From contig NZ_RQZG01000015.1 in assembly GCF_003859805.1 (NCBI RefSeq), forward strand, positions 1 through 64,000: a DNA stretch of 64,000 nucleotides, read 5' to 3'. This stretch comes from Arachnia propionica (GTDB taxonomy: Bacteria > Actinomycetota > Actinomycetes > Propionibacteriales > Propionibacteriaceae). Each line of letters starts with the position of its first letter. Within the stretch, counting starts at the first letter, position 1. The notes beneath the pieces are model-generated. The model saw nothing but the letters and a program-made list of their open reading frames with translations. It was not told where the DNA came from and made no database searches. This document shows positions 24,780-34,099 of this stretch, one piece after another. The translations under genes were made by a program, and so were the position numbers.

Positions 24780-26924
24780 TCAATCCACGGGACGGATGTC
24801 GAAGACGACGGCCGTGGAGGGCTGCAGGATCGGGGCCTGCAACCCCACGCTCGCCAGCTGGGCTCCCGTCAGACGAAGCGGTGACCCCGCCAGCCATGGC
24901 GCCTGCACCCGCTCCAGGACGGGCTGCCGATTGATGACCCGGACCTCGTGGAGCCGATCAGCGGCCAGGCCGGGGAAAAGGATCGGTCCCAGTGCCGCGG
25001 TCGGGGTGTTCTCGACAAGGGCAAGGCTGAAGATGCCTCCCTCGTCCCCCACGACACCCTTGAACCAGACCCCCTTCTCCGGGAGACCCTGTCGGACCAG
25101 TCGGCCAGTGAGCAACCGGTGGCGGTTCTCCTTGTACCAGGCGATCCACCACCGCAACGACTCGAGCTCCTCGTCACTGGCCCGGGCCAGGTCCCACTCG
25201 ACACCGAGATGCCCGAAGATCGCCGTCGCCGCCCGGTACTCCAGGTCGTGCCACCGACCGGTGACATGGGAGCGTCCGGAGGCGATGTGTGATCCCATCA
25301 CCTCGGTCGGCAGCAGTTGTCCGGTCCACCACAGCATCCGTTGCCGGTCATCCGGGTCGATGTTGTCCGAGACCCACACCCGCTGGACGCGTTCCATCAC
25401 CTCGAGATCGATGCGGGCCCCTCCCGAGGAACAGGACTCGAACTCGACGTGGGGGAACCGACGGCGCAGCTCGTCCAACAACCGGTAGTAGGCACGGGTC
25501 TGGGCGGCGACGGCGGCGCGACCGTGCGGGGCGGTGCCCGCATCGACCAGGTCGCGGTTGTGATCCCACTTGACGTAGTCGATGGCGTACTCCTCGAACA
25601 GTGCACTCATCTGCCCGAGCACGTGCTCGAAGGCTCCCGGGATCGCGAGATTGAGCACCTGTTGGAAGCGGCTGCGGATCGGCAGCCGATCCTCCACCTG
25701 CATGATCCACTCGGGATGGGCCCTGGCCACGTCGGAGTCCTCATTGACCATCTCCGGTTCGAACCACAGCCCGAACTGCATCCCCAACGCCTTGACCCGG
25801 TCCACCAGCGGGTGCAGCCCCTGCGGCCACACCACAGGGCTGACCACCCAGTCCCCCAGACCGGCCGTGTCGTCACGCCTGGCCCCGAACCAGCCGTCGT
25901 CGAGAACGTATCGCTCCACTCCCAACGCGGCGGCCCGCTCGGCGAGATCGAGCAGGCGATCGGCGTCGTGGTCGAAGTAGACGGCCTCCCAGACGTTGAG
26001 GGTGACGGGCCGCTCCACGTCAGGGGCAGCGGGGAGTGCGCGCAGATGCTCGTGGAAGCGGGCGGCCTGGGCGTCGAGGCCCGAGGCATGGTTGAAGTAG
26101 ACACGTGGTGTTCGGTGGACCTCGCCCCGGCCCAGCCTGCCCTCCCCCGGCAGCAGGAGCTCCCCTCCACCGATCACCTGCGCACCGTGGAGTTCGCGCT
26201 CGGCCAGGTGGATGTGATTGCCACTCCAGGCGACATGACAGCCCCACACCTCACCTGTCCGGTACCCGAACCCCTCCTCACCGACGGTGAGCACGAAGGA
26301 GGCATCGGCACCGGTGCGGCCGTGGCGCCCCTCACGACGGTACGAGCCGACCTGCAGGGGATGGCGTTGCGGCATGCGCTCTGCCGCCCACCGCCCGGCG
26401 AAGTCCAACACCTCACGGGCCCGCCCCGGGACCGGCAGCCGCAGCGTGAGCTCGGTGACGTCGAAGTCGGTGTCACCGAGATTGGTCAGTTCGGCACTGG
26501 CCCGCACCAGCCCGGTGGGCAGCAGTTCCAGCCACAGCCACAGGTCGAGTTCCGCGGCCTCGGCGCCGAGGTGGAACCCGATCTTGGCCGGGCCGGTGCT
26601 GACGAAGCCGGTCACGGGGGTGTCATCGACCAGCACCTCGAGGGTGCGCCAGGCCGGGCTCCAGCCGCGGCCGTCACGCGAGCCGATGAGTCCGGGGGTC
26701 CCGGTCCAGCCGAACCTGGCCTCGGGCACCACCCCCACCCGCAGTGCCTCATCCATCCCGTTGCCGGTCCTCATCCAGGCGGCCCCGGCCGCCAAGGCGT
26801 CGAACCGGTCCTCGTCGAGCTCGCCGGGGTCGCTCCCCCAGTGGACCACCTGGGGCATCCCGTCCTCATGGGATGCGATCAGAAGAGCAACTCCAGCGGC
26901 ACGCGCTGCGATCCGTGGGGGCAT
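24780..26924 (-). CDS. Alpha-galactosidase, glycoside hydrolase family 36
   Basis: 714 residues, matching the GH36 tetrameric bacterial enzymes. It hydrolyses terminal alpha-1,6-galactose from melibiose, raffinose and stachyose. The N-terminal beta-supersandwich leads into the TIM barrel (ERYVLDDGWFGARRDD near 330). Nucleophile D454 lies in DYVKWDHNRD and the acid/base D520 in WVSDNIDPDDR. The CSSGGARID loop, which binds galactose, sits between them. No signal peptide is present, so the enzyme is cytoplasmic and fed by the downstream ABC importer. GAAGGAG precedes the ATG. Confidence 0.95.
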   Translation of the reverse strand: MPPRIAARAAGVALLIASHEDGMPQVVHWGSDPGELDEDRFDALAAGAAWMRTGNGMDEALRVGVVPEARFGWTGTPGLIGSRDGRGWSPAWRTLEVLVDDTPVTGFVSTGPAKIGFHLGAEAAELDLWLWLELLPTGLVRASAELTNLGDTDFDVTELTLRLPVPGRAREVLDFAGRWAAERMPQRHPLQVGSYRREGRHGRTGADASFVLTVGEEGFGYRTGEVWGCHVAWSGNHIHLAERELHGAQVIGGGELLLPGEGRLGRGEVHRTPRVYFNHASGLDAQAARFHEHLRALPAAPDVERPVTLNVWEAVYFDHDADRLLDLAERAAALGVERYVLDDGWFGARRDDTAGLGDWVVSPVVWPQGLHPLVDRVKALGMQFGLWFEPEMVNEDSDVARAHPEWIMQVEDRLPIRSRFQQVLNLAIPGAFEHVLGQMSALFEEYAIDYVKWDHNRDLVDAGTAPHGRAAVAAQTRAYYRLLDELRRRFPHVEFESCSSGGARIDLEVMERVQRVWVSDNIDPDDRQRMLWWTGQLLPTEVMGSHIASGRSHVTGRWHDLEYRAATAIFGHLGVEWDLARASDEELESLRWWIAWYKENRHRLLTGRLVRQGLPEKGVWFKGVVGDEGGIFSLALVENTPTAALGPILFPGLAADRLHEVRVINRQPVLERVQAPWLAGSPLRLTGAQLASVGLQAPILQPSTAVVFDIRPVD

Positions 26925-27082
26925 CTCGAACTCCTTCGGTTTGTCGACACCAGAACTCTAGAGGTGATCGACCCATGGTGTGGTTGCTGTGCGCCAGCTG
27001 TGAAAACCGTCAACATCACACCTTGTCAGCGCGATTTACCCGACGTCCTTCCTGTGAACGGCTGTGAATTCCTGAGAAGCGA

Positions 27083-27111
27083 TTGAAAATTTCCTTAGAG
27101 ATCCTCAGGAT
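27083..27111 (+). promoter_or_regulatory. Promoter of the M23 peptidase gene
   Basis: TTGAAA (27083-27088) and CAGGAT (27106-27111) are 17 bases apart, in an AT-rich stretch 28 bases before the ATG. Upstream, CTGTGAA occurs three times between about 26997 and 27067, a possible regulator site. The 26925-27138 interval also serves the divergent alpha-galactosidase operon. I saw no cyclic-di-AMP riboswitch motif, although such elements often precede cell-wall hydrolase genes in actinobacteria. Confidence 0.5.
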
Positions 27112-27138
27112 TGTGGTGTTCCCGACGAAAGGAAAACC

Positions 27139-27978
27139 ATGGGACTCCGCAGATCAGTCCAGCCCCGGCGTGGCACCGACACCTTCGGGCCCGGTTGTCT
27201 CCCACGGCGTGCTGTCGCCGCGACCCCTGCTCCATGGCGTCGCCCCTTGGCGGCCCTCGTGCTGGCGGGCGGCATCGGAGCGCTCGGTCTGAACACCGTC
27301 CCCGCATCAGCGGCGGAACCAGCGGCCTCGAACACGCGGACCGCCGACAAGCACTGTGCCCAGCCCGGTCCCCGTCGTGCCGCACCCCAGCACTCGGAGG
27401 CCTCGTCCTCCTCGAGGACGACGAAGAAGACCACGAAGAAGTCCGGACAACAGACTCGCTCCACGTCACCCCGGCGTGCCGCAGAGGGCTCGGGGAACAC
27501 AACGGCGACGGCCGCCCTCGCCACGACGGCCACCCGAGCCTCCGGTGAGGCCAGTTCCGACGGGGCTTCGGCTCCCCTGGCCAAGGGAAGCTACCGGATC
27601 AGTGCCCGTTTCGGGGCCACCGGGAACTGGTCGCGTTACCACACCGGGCAGGACTTCTCGGCCGCCAGCGGCACCCCGGTGCGTGCCGTGGTCTCCGGCA
27701 CGGTGGTCAAGGGCAACGTCGGCTCATGGGCCGGGAACCATGTGGCGATCCGCGCCGCTGACGGTTCCTCCACCCTGTACGCCCACCTGAGCAGCACGGA
27801 CGTGAAGGTGGGCCAGCAGGTCACGGCGGGGCAGAAGATCGGCGAGGTCGGCAGCACGGGACGCAGCTTCGGCTCCCACCTCCATCTCGAGTACTACCCC
27901 GCTGGCAGGACCCCGGGCGACGTGTACCGCGCCACCGACCCGATGGCCTACCTCACCTCGCTCGGCATCACCATGTGA
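27139..27978 (+). CDS. Secreted M23 family peptidase (LytM-like)
   Basis: 279 residues. Basic N-terminus, hydrophobic core (LAALVLAGGIGALGL) and ASA cleavage site near residue 58 give a signal peptide. A Ser/Thr/Lys-rich low-complexity linker covers about 70-145. The C-terminal M23 domain has H168 and D172 in HTGQD, H216 in YAHLS, and H247/H249 in HLHLEY: the complete zinc and catalytic set. It should cut peptide cross-links of peptidoglycan or activate other hydrolases outside the cell. A clear AAAGGA site precedes the ATG. It is monocistronic with a strong terminator. Confidence 0.93.
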   Translation: MGLRRSVQPRRGTDTFGPGCLPRRAVAATPAPWRRPLAALVLAGGIGALGLNTVPASAAEPAASNTRTADKHCAQPGPRRAAPQHSEASSSSRTTKKTTKKSGQQTRSTSPRRAAEGSGNTTATAALATTATRASGEASSDGASAPLAKGSYRISARFGATGNWSRYHTGQDFSAASGTPVRAVVSGTVVKGNVGSWAGNHVAIRAADGSSTLYAHLSSTDVKVGQQVTAGQKIGEVGSTGRSFGSHLHLEYYPAGRTPGDVYRATDPMAYLTSLGITM

Positions 27979-27994
27979 GGCACCCCGGGAACCA

Positions 27995-28042
27995 CCGCGC
28001 GGCACCGATTTCTCCCACCCCCTCTGGATCGGTGCCGCGCGG
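27995..28042 (+). terminator. Terminator after the M23 peptidase gene
   Basis: A 15-base perfect stem (CCGCGCGGCACCGAT and its complement at 28028-28042) encloses an 18-base loop, starting 17 bases past the stop. There is no T-run. Confidence 0.75.
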
Positions 28043-28333
28043 CTCTCGCTCCGTTGTCCGCCCCATGTCACGACCACGGGATCCCGGGTCCTGAACGAGC
28101 TCGGACACCAGGGGGAGCATCCGAGTCATGACAGAACGGTCGACCGAGGAAGGAGGCATCACTGGATTCCCGACCCGATGATCCTCACTCGAAGCAGCCC
28201 CAGAAGAAGTTGACAGCCCGGTATGATGCGAACCGCCAGTTGCCCGGGCCATGGGGCACCCCGGCTCCGGTAGGCCCTGCTGACACAGCTTCACCGGCTG
28301 ATGGGGTTGTACGGAAGAAGGATCACCGAAGAC
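28043..28333. other. Intergenic region, nothing firmly recognised
   Basis: About 290 bases between the M23 terminator and the VOC gene. A TATGAT hexamer near 28222 could be a -10 element for the VOC gene, but no matching -35 is seen at 16-18 bases. No RNA gene, repeat or convincing small ORF was recognised. Confidence 0.4.
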
Positions 28334-28768
28334 ATGGCCGAGGAACAGGGACTCATTCCTGAGTTGACTGTCACCGACTGCAGCACCTCCGTGTGGTTCT
28401 GGTGCGAGTTGCTGGGTTTCGAGGTGTTCCACGACAGACCTGAGGACGGTTTCGCCCACCTCGTCCTGGGAACCGCGCACATCATGCTCGACCAGGCCGA
28501 CCTCGGACGGACATGGCGAACCGGTTCCTTCGACCCACCCTTGGGCCGCGGGATCAACCTCCAGATCGTGGTGCCTGACATCGCCGTGCAGCTGGGGACG
28601 CTTCATGAGGCAGGCTGGCCCTTGTTCATGGACCCGGAGGAGAAGTGGTACCGGATCAGCTCGACCGAGGAGGTCGGGGTCCGGCAGTTCCTGGTGCAGG
28701 ATCCTGACGGATACCTCGTGAGGATGCAGATGTCCTTGGGGCACCGCCCCGGACCGTCACATCACTGA
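28334..28768 (+). CDS. VOC superfamily protein (glyoxalase/bleomycin-resistance-like)
   Basis: 144 residues from the ATG at 28334 (GAAGGA lies about 12 bases upstream, a weak fit); an ATG at 28301 has no ribosome site. The pattern PELTVTDCSTSVWFWCELLGFEV, then FAHLVLGTAHIML, then LQIVVPDIAVQLGTLHEAGWPLF, ending in FLVQDPDGYLVRM, is the paired beta-alpha-beta-beta-beta fold of the superfamily. The acidic metal ligand in E/D-PDGY context is present. The dimeric binding pocket suggests drug-binding rather than enzymatic glyoxalase activity. The substrate is unknown. Confidence 0.82.
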   Translation: MAEEQGLIPELTVTDCSTSVWFWCELLGFEVFHDRPEDGFAHLVLGTAHIMLDQADLGRTWRTGSFDPPLGRGINLQIVVPDIAVQLGTLHEAGWPLFMDPEEKWYRISSTEEVGVRQFLVQDPDGYLVRMQMSLGHRPGPSHH

Positions 28769-28786
28769 GGTCCGATCGGATCCGGG

Positions 28787-30787
28787 TCACTCCGCCCCAC
28801 GCAACCTGAGCAGTGCGCGCCCGGCGATGTCCTGGTCCGTGGTGCGCCAGAAACCGGGCAGGGAACTCGCGAGGAAGCTGCCGTAGCGGGCCGTGACCAG
28901 ACGTGGATCGAGGATCGCCACCACGCCGCGGTCACTCTCCCGCCGGATGAGTCGCCCGGCCCCTTGGGCCAGCAGCAGCGCCGCATGAGTGGCGGCCACC
29001 GCCATGAAACCGTTGCCGCCCGCATCGTCGACGGCCTTCTTGCGCGCCTGCATCAGCGGATCGTCGGGGCGTGGGAAGGGGATCTTGTCGATGATGACCA
29101 GCTGGCACGTCTCCCCCGGCACATCCACCCCCTGCCACAGCGACATCGTGCCGAACAGGCTGGTCTCCGGCTCGTCGGTGAAGATGCGTTGCAGCTCGGA
29201 GAGCTGGGCGTCGCCCTGGCACAGGATCCGCAGCTCAGGCAGTGCCTCCCGGCAGTGGGCCGCCGCCTGCTCCGCATTGCGTCTCGAGGCGAACAGGCCC
29301 AGTGTGCGCCCACCGGCTGCCCAGACGAGCTGGGCGATCTCCGCCAACACCTGCTCCCCCAGCCCGTCGCGCCCCGGGCTGGGCAGCGACGAGGCCGCGT
29401 ACAGGATGCCCTGGCGTCGGTAGTCGAAGGGGGAGCCGACGTCGAGACCTCGCCACCCACCTTCCTCACCCGCCTCCTGTTGCGCGGTGAGTTCCTCGGC
29501 CGCCCGCAGTCCGATGCTCCCGGCGAAGGCCCTGAAGTCACCGCCGAGGGTGAGGGTCGCGGAGGTGAGGATCGTCGTGGCCTCGGCGAAGATCTCCTCG
29601 CGCAGCAGACCTGCCACCGACAGCGGGGCCACGTGTGCGGTGGCCGCCGGGTCCGCACCCCCGCGTCCCTCCGCGCGCGAGACCCACACCACGTCGTGCT
29701 CGGAGAGCCTGGCCATGCGTTCCGCGACGTCGAGGACCTCGCCCAGTGCCCCCGACGCCTGGGAACACTCCGGGTCGTCCTTGGTCCGCCCCAGCTCGGA
29801 GACCGCCTTGCGTGCAGCATCACGCAGTCCGGCACAGGCCAGGACCACGGGTCCCTCCCCCATGATCCGCTCCGCGGGGGAGTCCATCAGTGCATCCCCC
29901 AGCCGCTCCACGGCCTCCAGCAGATCCGTCCCCGTGTCGTCGTCCAACCAGGGTAGACAGCGTCTCGCCACCCGCTCCGCCAGGGCCTCACCGAGTTCCC
30001 CCGTGGCCGCGGTGGTGAGCCTGCTGGTGAGCTCGTGGGCCTCGTCGATGATGAGCACCCCGTGCTCCGGCAGCACCGACTGGCCGTGCATCGCGTTGAT
30101 CGCCACCAGTGCGTGGTTCGTGACCACGAGATCCGCATCGTGGGCCTCCGCACGGGAACGCTCCACGAAGCACTCCGCCCCGAAGGGGCACCTGCCGACT
30201 CCCAGGCACTCCCGGGTGGGGATGGAGACCTGCTGCCACGCCTGGGCGGTGTGGCCGGGTGCGTCGTCGCGATCCCCTCTGCCGCCGTTCAGCGCCTGCT
30301 CCTCAGCCCATTCCCGAAGCGCCAGCACCTCGATGCCGAGCCTCGACGGGGACTCGGTGCTGCGGGACTCCCCCAGGTCCGCAGCTCCGATGAGAGCGCC
30401 CTGTCCGGCCTCACTCGCCTCGTCACGCACCTTGTACAGGCAGGCATAGTTGGTCCGGCCCTTCAGCACCGAGGCACGGGGACGTCGACCCGTGACCGTC
30501 TCCACCGCATCAAGTGCGGCAGGGATGTCAGTGCTGGCCAGCTGCGCCTGGAGCGCCAGTGTCGCCGTCGCGACGATGACGGTCTCGTCCCGCTCGACGA
30601 TCCGGGCGAGCGCCGGTGCGAGATAGCCCAAGGACTTTCCCGTCCCCGTCCCCGCCTGGACCAACAGGTGGGTCCCTTCTGTCATCGCGTTCGAGATGGC
30701 GGCGACCATGGCCACCTGCCCCGGACGCTCACCACCCCCGAGCCCGGAGACCGCCTGGTGGAGGAGGCGTCCGGCGAGATCAGACAC
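28787..30787 (-). CDS. DinG/XPD-like superfamily 2 ATP-dependent DNA helicase
   Basis: 666 residues. Walker A AGTGTGKS is at 45-52 and the DEAH box at 248-251 (LIIDEAHEL). Four cysteines, C116, C194, C200 and C206, fit the Fe-S cluster spacing of XPD/DinG helicases. The C-terminal RecA-like half contains LFGTMSLWQGVDVPG and LIRRESDRGVVAILDPR (motif VI). It should unwind 5'-3' at forks, R-loops or damaged DNA. The GTG start overlaps hflX by 8 bases, so the two are coupled. Confidence 0.92.
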   Translation of the reverse strand: MSDLAGRLLHQAVSGLGGGERPGQVAMVAAISNAMTEGTHLLVQAGTGTGKSLGYLAPALARIVERDETVIVATATLALQAQLASTDIPAALDAVETVTGRRPRASVLKGRTNYACLYKVRDEASEAGQGALIGAADLGESRSTESPSRLGIEVLALREWAEEQALNGGRGDRDDAPGHTAQAWQQVSIPTRECLGVGRCPFGAECFVERSRAEAHDADLVVTNHALVAINAMHGQSVLPEHGVLIIDEAHELTSRLTTAATGELGEALAERVARRCLPWLDDDTGTDLLEAVERLGDALMDSPAERIMGEGPVVLACAGLRDAARKAVSELGRTKDDPECSQASGALGEVLDVAERMARLSEHDVVWVSRAEGRGGADPAATAHVAPLSVAGLLREEIFAEATTILTSATLTLGGDFRAFAGSIGLRAAEELTAQQEAGEEGGWRGLDVGSPFDYRRQGILYAASSLPSPGRDGLGEQVLAEIAQLVWAAGGRTLGLFASRRNAEQAAAHCREALPELRILCQGDAQLSELQRIFTDEPETSLFGTMSLWQGVDVPGETCQLVIIDKIPFPRPDDPLMQARKKAVDDAGGNGFMAVAATHAALLLAQGAGRLIRRESDRGVVAILDPRLVTARYGSFLASSLPGFWRTTDQDIAGRALLRLRGAE

Positions 30788-32198
30788 CGAACTCCTCGAG
30801 GTCGGCGGCCAGGCCGGGGCGCACGCGTGCCCTGACCCGGGTGCCCTCCGCGGTGTGTTCCAGTTCCTCGATGGTTCCCGTTCTGTGGACGCGGTCCATC
30901 AGGTCCCCACGCGCGTAGGGCACCAGTACGTCCACCGGCACCTCCGGATTCGGCAGCCGGGCCTCGATCGCCTCCGCCAGTTCAGCCAGCCCCAGCCCGG
31001 TGCGGGCCGAGACCACCACGCAGTCGGGGTGGTTGCCACGCAGTGTCAACAGCGTCGCCTCATCCGCCCGGTCCGCCTTGTTGCACACCAGCAGCTCCGG
31101 GATGTCGATGGCGCCGATCTCCGCCAGGACCTCACGAACCGCTGCGATCTGGCCTTCGGGATCCGGGTCGGAGGCATCGACGACGTGGAGCAGCAGATCG
31201 GCGGAGGCCGACTCCTCCAGGGTGGAGCGGAAGGCCTCCACCAGGTCATGGGGCAGATGCCGGACGAAACCGACCGTGTCGGTGAGTGTGAAGACACGGC
31301 CGTCCCGGGTCTCGGTCCGCCGTGTGGTGGGATCGAGCGTGGCGAAGAGGGCGTCCTCCACCAGCACCCCCGCTCCGGTGAGGCGGTTGAGCAGTGACGA
31401 CTTGCCGGCGTTGGTGTAGCCGACGATCGCCACACTGGGCACCTGGTGTCTGCGACGTTCGGCCCGTTTGCCCTGCCGGGTGGCGTCCATCTCCCGGAGC
31501 CTGCGGCGCAGTTGGGCGATCCGGTGGTGGATGCGACGACGGTCCGTCTCCAGTTTGGTCTCACCCGGCCCACGGCCACCGATCCCGGCCCCGGCCGCCG
31601 CCCGGCCGCCGGCCTGGCGGGACAGGTTGCCGCCCCAGCCACGCAACCGCTGCTTGAGGTACTGCAGCTGGGCCAGCTCCACCTGGGCCTTGCCCTCGGC
31701 GGACTTCGCGTGGGAGGCGAAGATGTCGAGGATCAAGGCGGTGCGGTCCACCACCTTGACCTTGACCCGGTCCTCCAGGTTGCGCAGCTGGGCCGGTTGC
31801 AGCTCGCCGTCGCAGATCACGGTGTCCGCCCCGGTGGCCCGTACCACCTCGGCGACCTCCTCGACCTTGCCGCGGCCGATGTAGGTGGCCGGGTCCGGCT
31901 GGGAACGGCGCTGCACCAATGCCTCCAGCACCTGTGACCCCGCGGTCTCGGCGAGCAGTTTCAACTCGGCCATCGCGTTGTCCGCATCCTGCTGGCTGCC
32001 CGAGGTCCACACCGAGACCAGCACCACCTTCTCCAGGCGGAGCTGGCGGTACTCGACCTCGGAGATGTCCTGCAGCTCGGTGCGCATGCCGTCCACCCGC
32101 CGCAACGAGTGGCGTTCGGCGAGGTCCTGCTGGTCACCGTCGTGGTTGATCTCGGGATCGAGGAGGACGTGCTGGTCGTGATCTTCGGGGATGTTCAT
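30780..32198 (-). CDS. hflX: GTPase HflX
   Basis: 472 residues from the ATG at 32198; an in-frame extension to 32291 has no support. HflX binds stalled or damaged ribosomes and splits or rescues them. The N-terminal HflX domain includes the Gly-rich loop near 186-212 (GGRAAAGAGIGGRGPGE). The G domain has G1 GYTNAGKSS at 260-268, G3 DTVG at 307-310 and G4 NKAD. No strong Shine-Dalgarno is seen. It lies in the conserved dapF-hflX-helicase order; lexA, often nearby in actinobacteria, is absent. Confidence 0.95.
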   Translation of the reverse strand: MNIPEDHDQHVLLDPEINHDGDQQDLAERHSLRRVDGMRTELQDISEVEYRQLRLEKVVLVSVWTSGSQQDADNAMAELKLLAETAGSQVLEALVQRRSQPDPATYIGRGKVEEVAEVVRATGADTVICDGELQPAQLRNLEDRVKVKVVDRTALILDIFASHAKSAEGKAQVELAQLQYLKQRLRGWGGNLSRQAGGRAAAGAGIGGRGPGETKLETDRRRIHHRIAQLRRRLREMDATRQGKRAERRRHQVPSVAIVGYTNAGKSSLLNRLTGAGVLVEDALFATLDPTTRRTETRDGRVFTLTDTVGFVRHLPHDLVEAFRSTLEESASADLLLHVVDASDPDPEGQIAAVREVLAEIGAIDIPELLVCNKADRADEATLLTLRGNHPDCVVVSARTGLGLAELAEAIEARLPNPEVPVDVLVPYARGDLMDRVHRTGTIEELEHTAEGTRVRARVRPGLAADLEEFGV

Positions 32199-32247
32199 CG
32201 TTGGTCCATTCTGGCAGGCCCCACCGACAAAGTCCCGGGGCACCGCC

Positions 32248-33054
32248 TCAGAACCGGAACTCACCCTCGGCGACGATCTGCGCGGGACCACTCAACCAGG
32301 CGTGCCCGTCCTCGAAGGTGACCACGAGATCACCACCCGGCACACTCACGTGGACGGGACCGTCATGCCCATCGAGGTGCCGGTGCACGGCAGCCGCAGC
32401 CACCACCCCCGTACCGCAGCTCAGGGTCTCCCCACACCCTCGCTCGAAGACCCGCATCCGGAGCTGTCCGGGCTGCACCACATGGATGAACTCGACATTG
32501 ACCCCGTCCGGGAAGACCTCGCCCGGCTCCCACGCAGGACCTTCGGTCAGGTCCAGGGCCGCCAGTTCCTCGGCGGTGACGAAACACACGGCATGGGGAT
32601 TGCCGACATCGACGGGGTGGCCTTCGAGCTCTCGTCCCCGATGCGTGATGGTGACGACGTCCTCGGTCACCTGCGCCTCACCGAGGTCGGTGACCAGGCG
32701 TCCGTCCTGGAGTTCCCTGACCCGCTTGATCCCGGCCCTGGTGGCGACCTCGAACTCCTCCTCGCCGACCAACCCCTGTTCCATCAGGTGACGGGCGAAC
32801 AACCGCAGGCCGTTGCCGCACATCTCCGCGACGGAACCATCCGCGTTCCGGTAGTCCATGAACCACAGCGTCGGATCGACCTCGGCGTCGGGAACGCTGC
32901 CGGCCCGCACCACGCGCAGCACCCCGTCACCCCCGATGCCGCGGTGCCGGTCACACAGCCATGACACCCGCTCCGGGGTCAGGTCCATCGCGCCGTGGTG
33001 ATCATCGACGATGACGAAGTCATTGCCCGTGGCATGTCCTTTCCTGAACAGCAT
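32248..33054 (-). CDS. dapF: Diaminopimelate epimerase
   Basis: 268 residues. It interconverts LL- and meso-diaminopimelate for lysine and peptidoglycan synthesis. The two catalytic cysteines are C79 in EMCGNGLR and C213 in ETLSCGTGV, one from each pseudo-symmetric half. The N-terminal KGHATGNDFVIVDD is diagnostic. The start at 33054 follows GGAGAGG. It lies 25 bases downstream of miaA and 49 bases upstream of hflX on the same strand. Confidence 0.97.
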   Translation of the reverse strand: MLFRKGHATGNDFVIVDDHHGAMDLTPERVSWLCDRHRGIGGDGVLRVVRAGSVPDAEVDPTLWFMDYRNADGSVAEMCGNGLRLFARHLMEQGLVGEEEFEVATRAGIKRVRELQDGRLVTDLGEAQVTEDVVTITHRGRELEGHPVDVGNPHAVCFVTAEELAALDLTEGPAWEPGEVFPDGVNVEFIHVVQPGQLRMRVFERGCGETLSCGTGVVAAAAVHRHLDGHDGPVHVSVPGGDLVVTFEDGHAWLSGPAQIVAEGEFRF

Positions 33055-33079
33055 CAGGTGGTCCTCTCCATCCGTGGCC

Positions 33080-33997
33080 TCACAGTCCGGCCCCCTCAAG
33101 TATGCGCTCCGCGTTGTCCGGCGCGTCGGCGGGGAGCCATGTGATCCGTGGATCCCTGCGGTACCAGCCCAGTTGCTTGCGGAAGAAACGCCTCGTGGCA
33201 CGCTTGATCTCGGCCTTCGCCTCCTCGAGGGTGCAGAGCCCGTCCAGGTGCTGCAGCACCTGTCGATACCCGATCGCCATGGCGGCGGTTCGGCCCTCCC
33301 GCAACCCCCTGGGGATCAGTGAGCACACCTCCTCGACCAGTCCGGCCTCGACCATGGCCTCGACCCTGGCGTCGATCCTGGCGTCCAGTTCCGTGCGTTC
33401 CAGGGTGAGGCCGAACTGGTGCACCCCGGTCAGCTCATAGCTCCATTCCGGCAGCACCGCCTGGTGCCCACCGGTCAGCTCATGGATCTCCAGGGCCCGT
33501 ACCACGCGACGACCGTTGCCGGGTTCGATCCACGCAGCCGATTCCGGGGCCACCTCACTCAGCCGACGGTGCATCTCGTGCGCCCCCAGCGCCGCCAGCT
33601 CCCTCTCCAACCTGGCCCGGACGGCGGGATCGGATCCCGGGAAGGTGAACGGATCCGTGATGGCTCGGGTGTACAGCGCCGACCCGCCGACCAGCACCGG
33701 CACCACCCGGGCGGCTCGCAACTCGGCGATCACGGCCCTGGCCCGTTGCTGGAAATCGGCGACGCTCGCGGTCTCGGTCACCTCCATGACATCGATCAGA
33801 TGGTGCTCGACACCCCCACGTTCCTGTTCCGTCGGTTTCGCGGTCCCGATGTCCATGCCCCGGTAGACCAGCATGGAATCGGCATTGACCACCTCGCCGA
33901 CCAGTCCACGCCGGGCGAGCCGTCGGCAGCACTCGACGGCCAGCGCGGACTTCCCCGTCGCGGTGGGGCCGACGAGGACGATCAGGGGTGGCTCCAT
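33080..33997 (-). CDS. miaA: tRNA dimethylallyltransferase
   Basis: 305 residues from the ATG at 33997; a longer open frame to 34432 runs through the opposite-strand antitoxin gene and is not real. It adds a dimethylallyl group to A37 of tRNAs reading UNN codons. P-loop GPTATGKS is at 10-17, followed by the substrate-site segments NADSMLVYRGMDIGTAKP and the C-terminal TRRFFRKQLGWYRRDPRITW. The product is the substrate of MiaB, encoded just upstream. Confidence 0.96.
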   Translation of the reverse strand: MEPPLIVLVGPTATGKSALAVECCRRLARRGLVGEVVNADSMLVYRGMDIGTAKPTEQERGGVEHHLIDVMEVTETASVADFQQRARAVIAELRAARVVPVLVGGSALYTRAITDPFTFPGSDPAVRARLERELAALGAHEMHRRLSEVAPESAAWIEPGNGRRVVRALEIHELTGGHQAVLPEWSYELTGVHQFGLTLERTELDARIDARVEAMVEAGLVEEVCSLIPRGLREGRTAAMAIGYRQVLQHLDGLCTLEEAKAEIKRATRRFFRKQLGWYRRDPRITWLPADAPDNAERILEGAGL

Positions 33998-34099
33998 GTG
34001 CCCATCCTGCCAGTGCCGGTCGGCAGGTGCAGAACTCCCGGCGAGCGGGCATGATGGTGCAGGCGGTGCATCGGGCTCGCCCTGGACAGAAGGATCAAC

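Noticed and set aside
26925-27138. Cyclic-di-AMP (ydaO-type) riboswitch before the M23 peptidase gene
   Set aside because: None of the conserved riboswitch core blocks could be found, and the region is too short between promoter and start.
28212-28227. TTGACA close to TATGAT as a promoter of the VOC gene
   Set aside because: The two hexamers are only about 6 bases apart, incompatible with a sigma-70 promoter; at most TATGAT alone serves.
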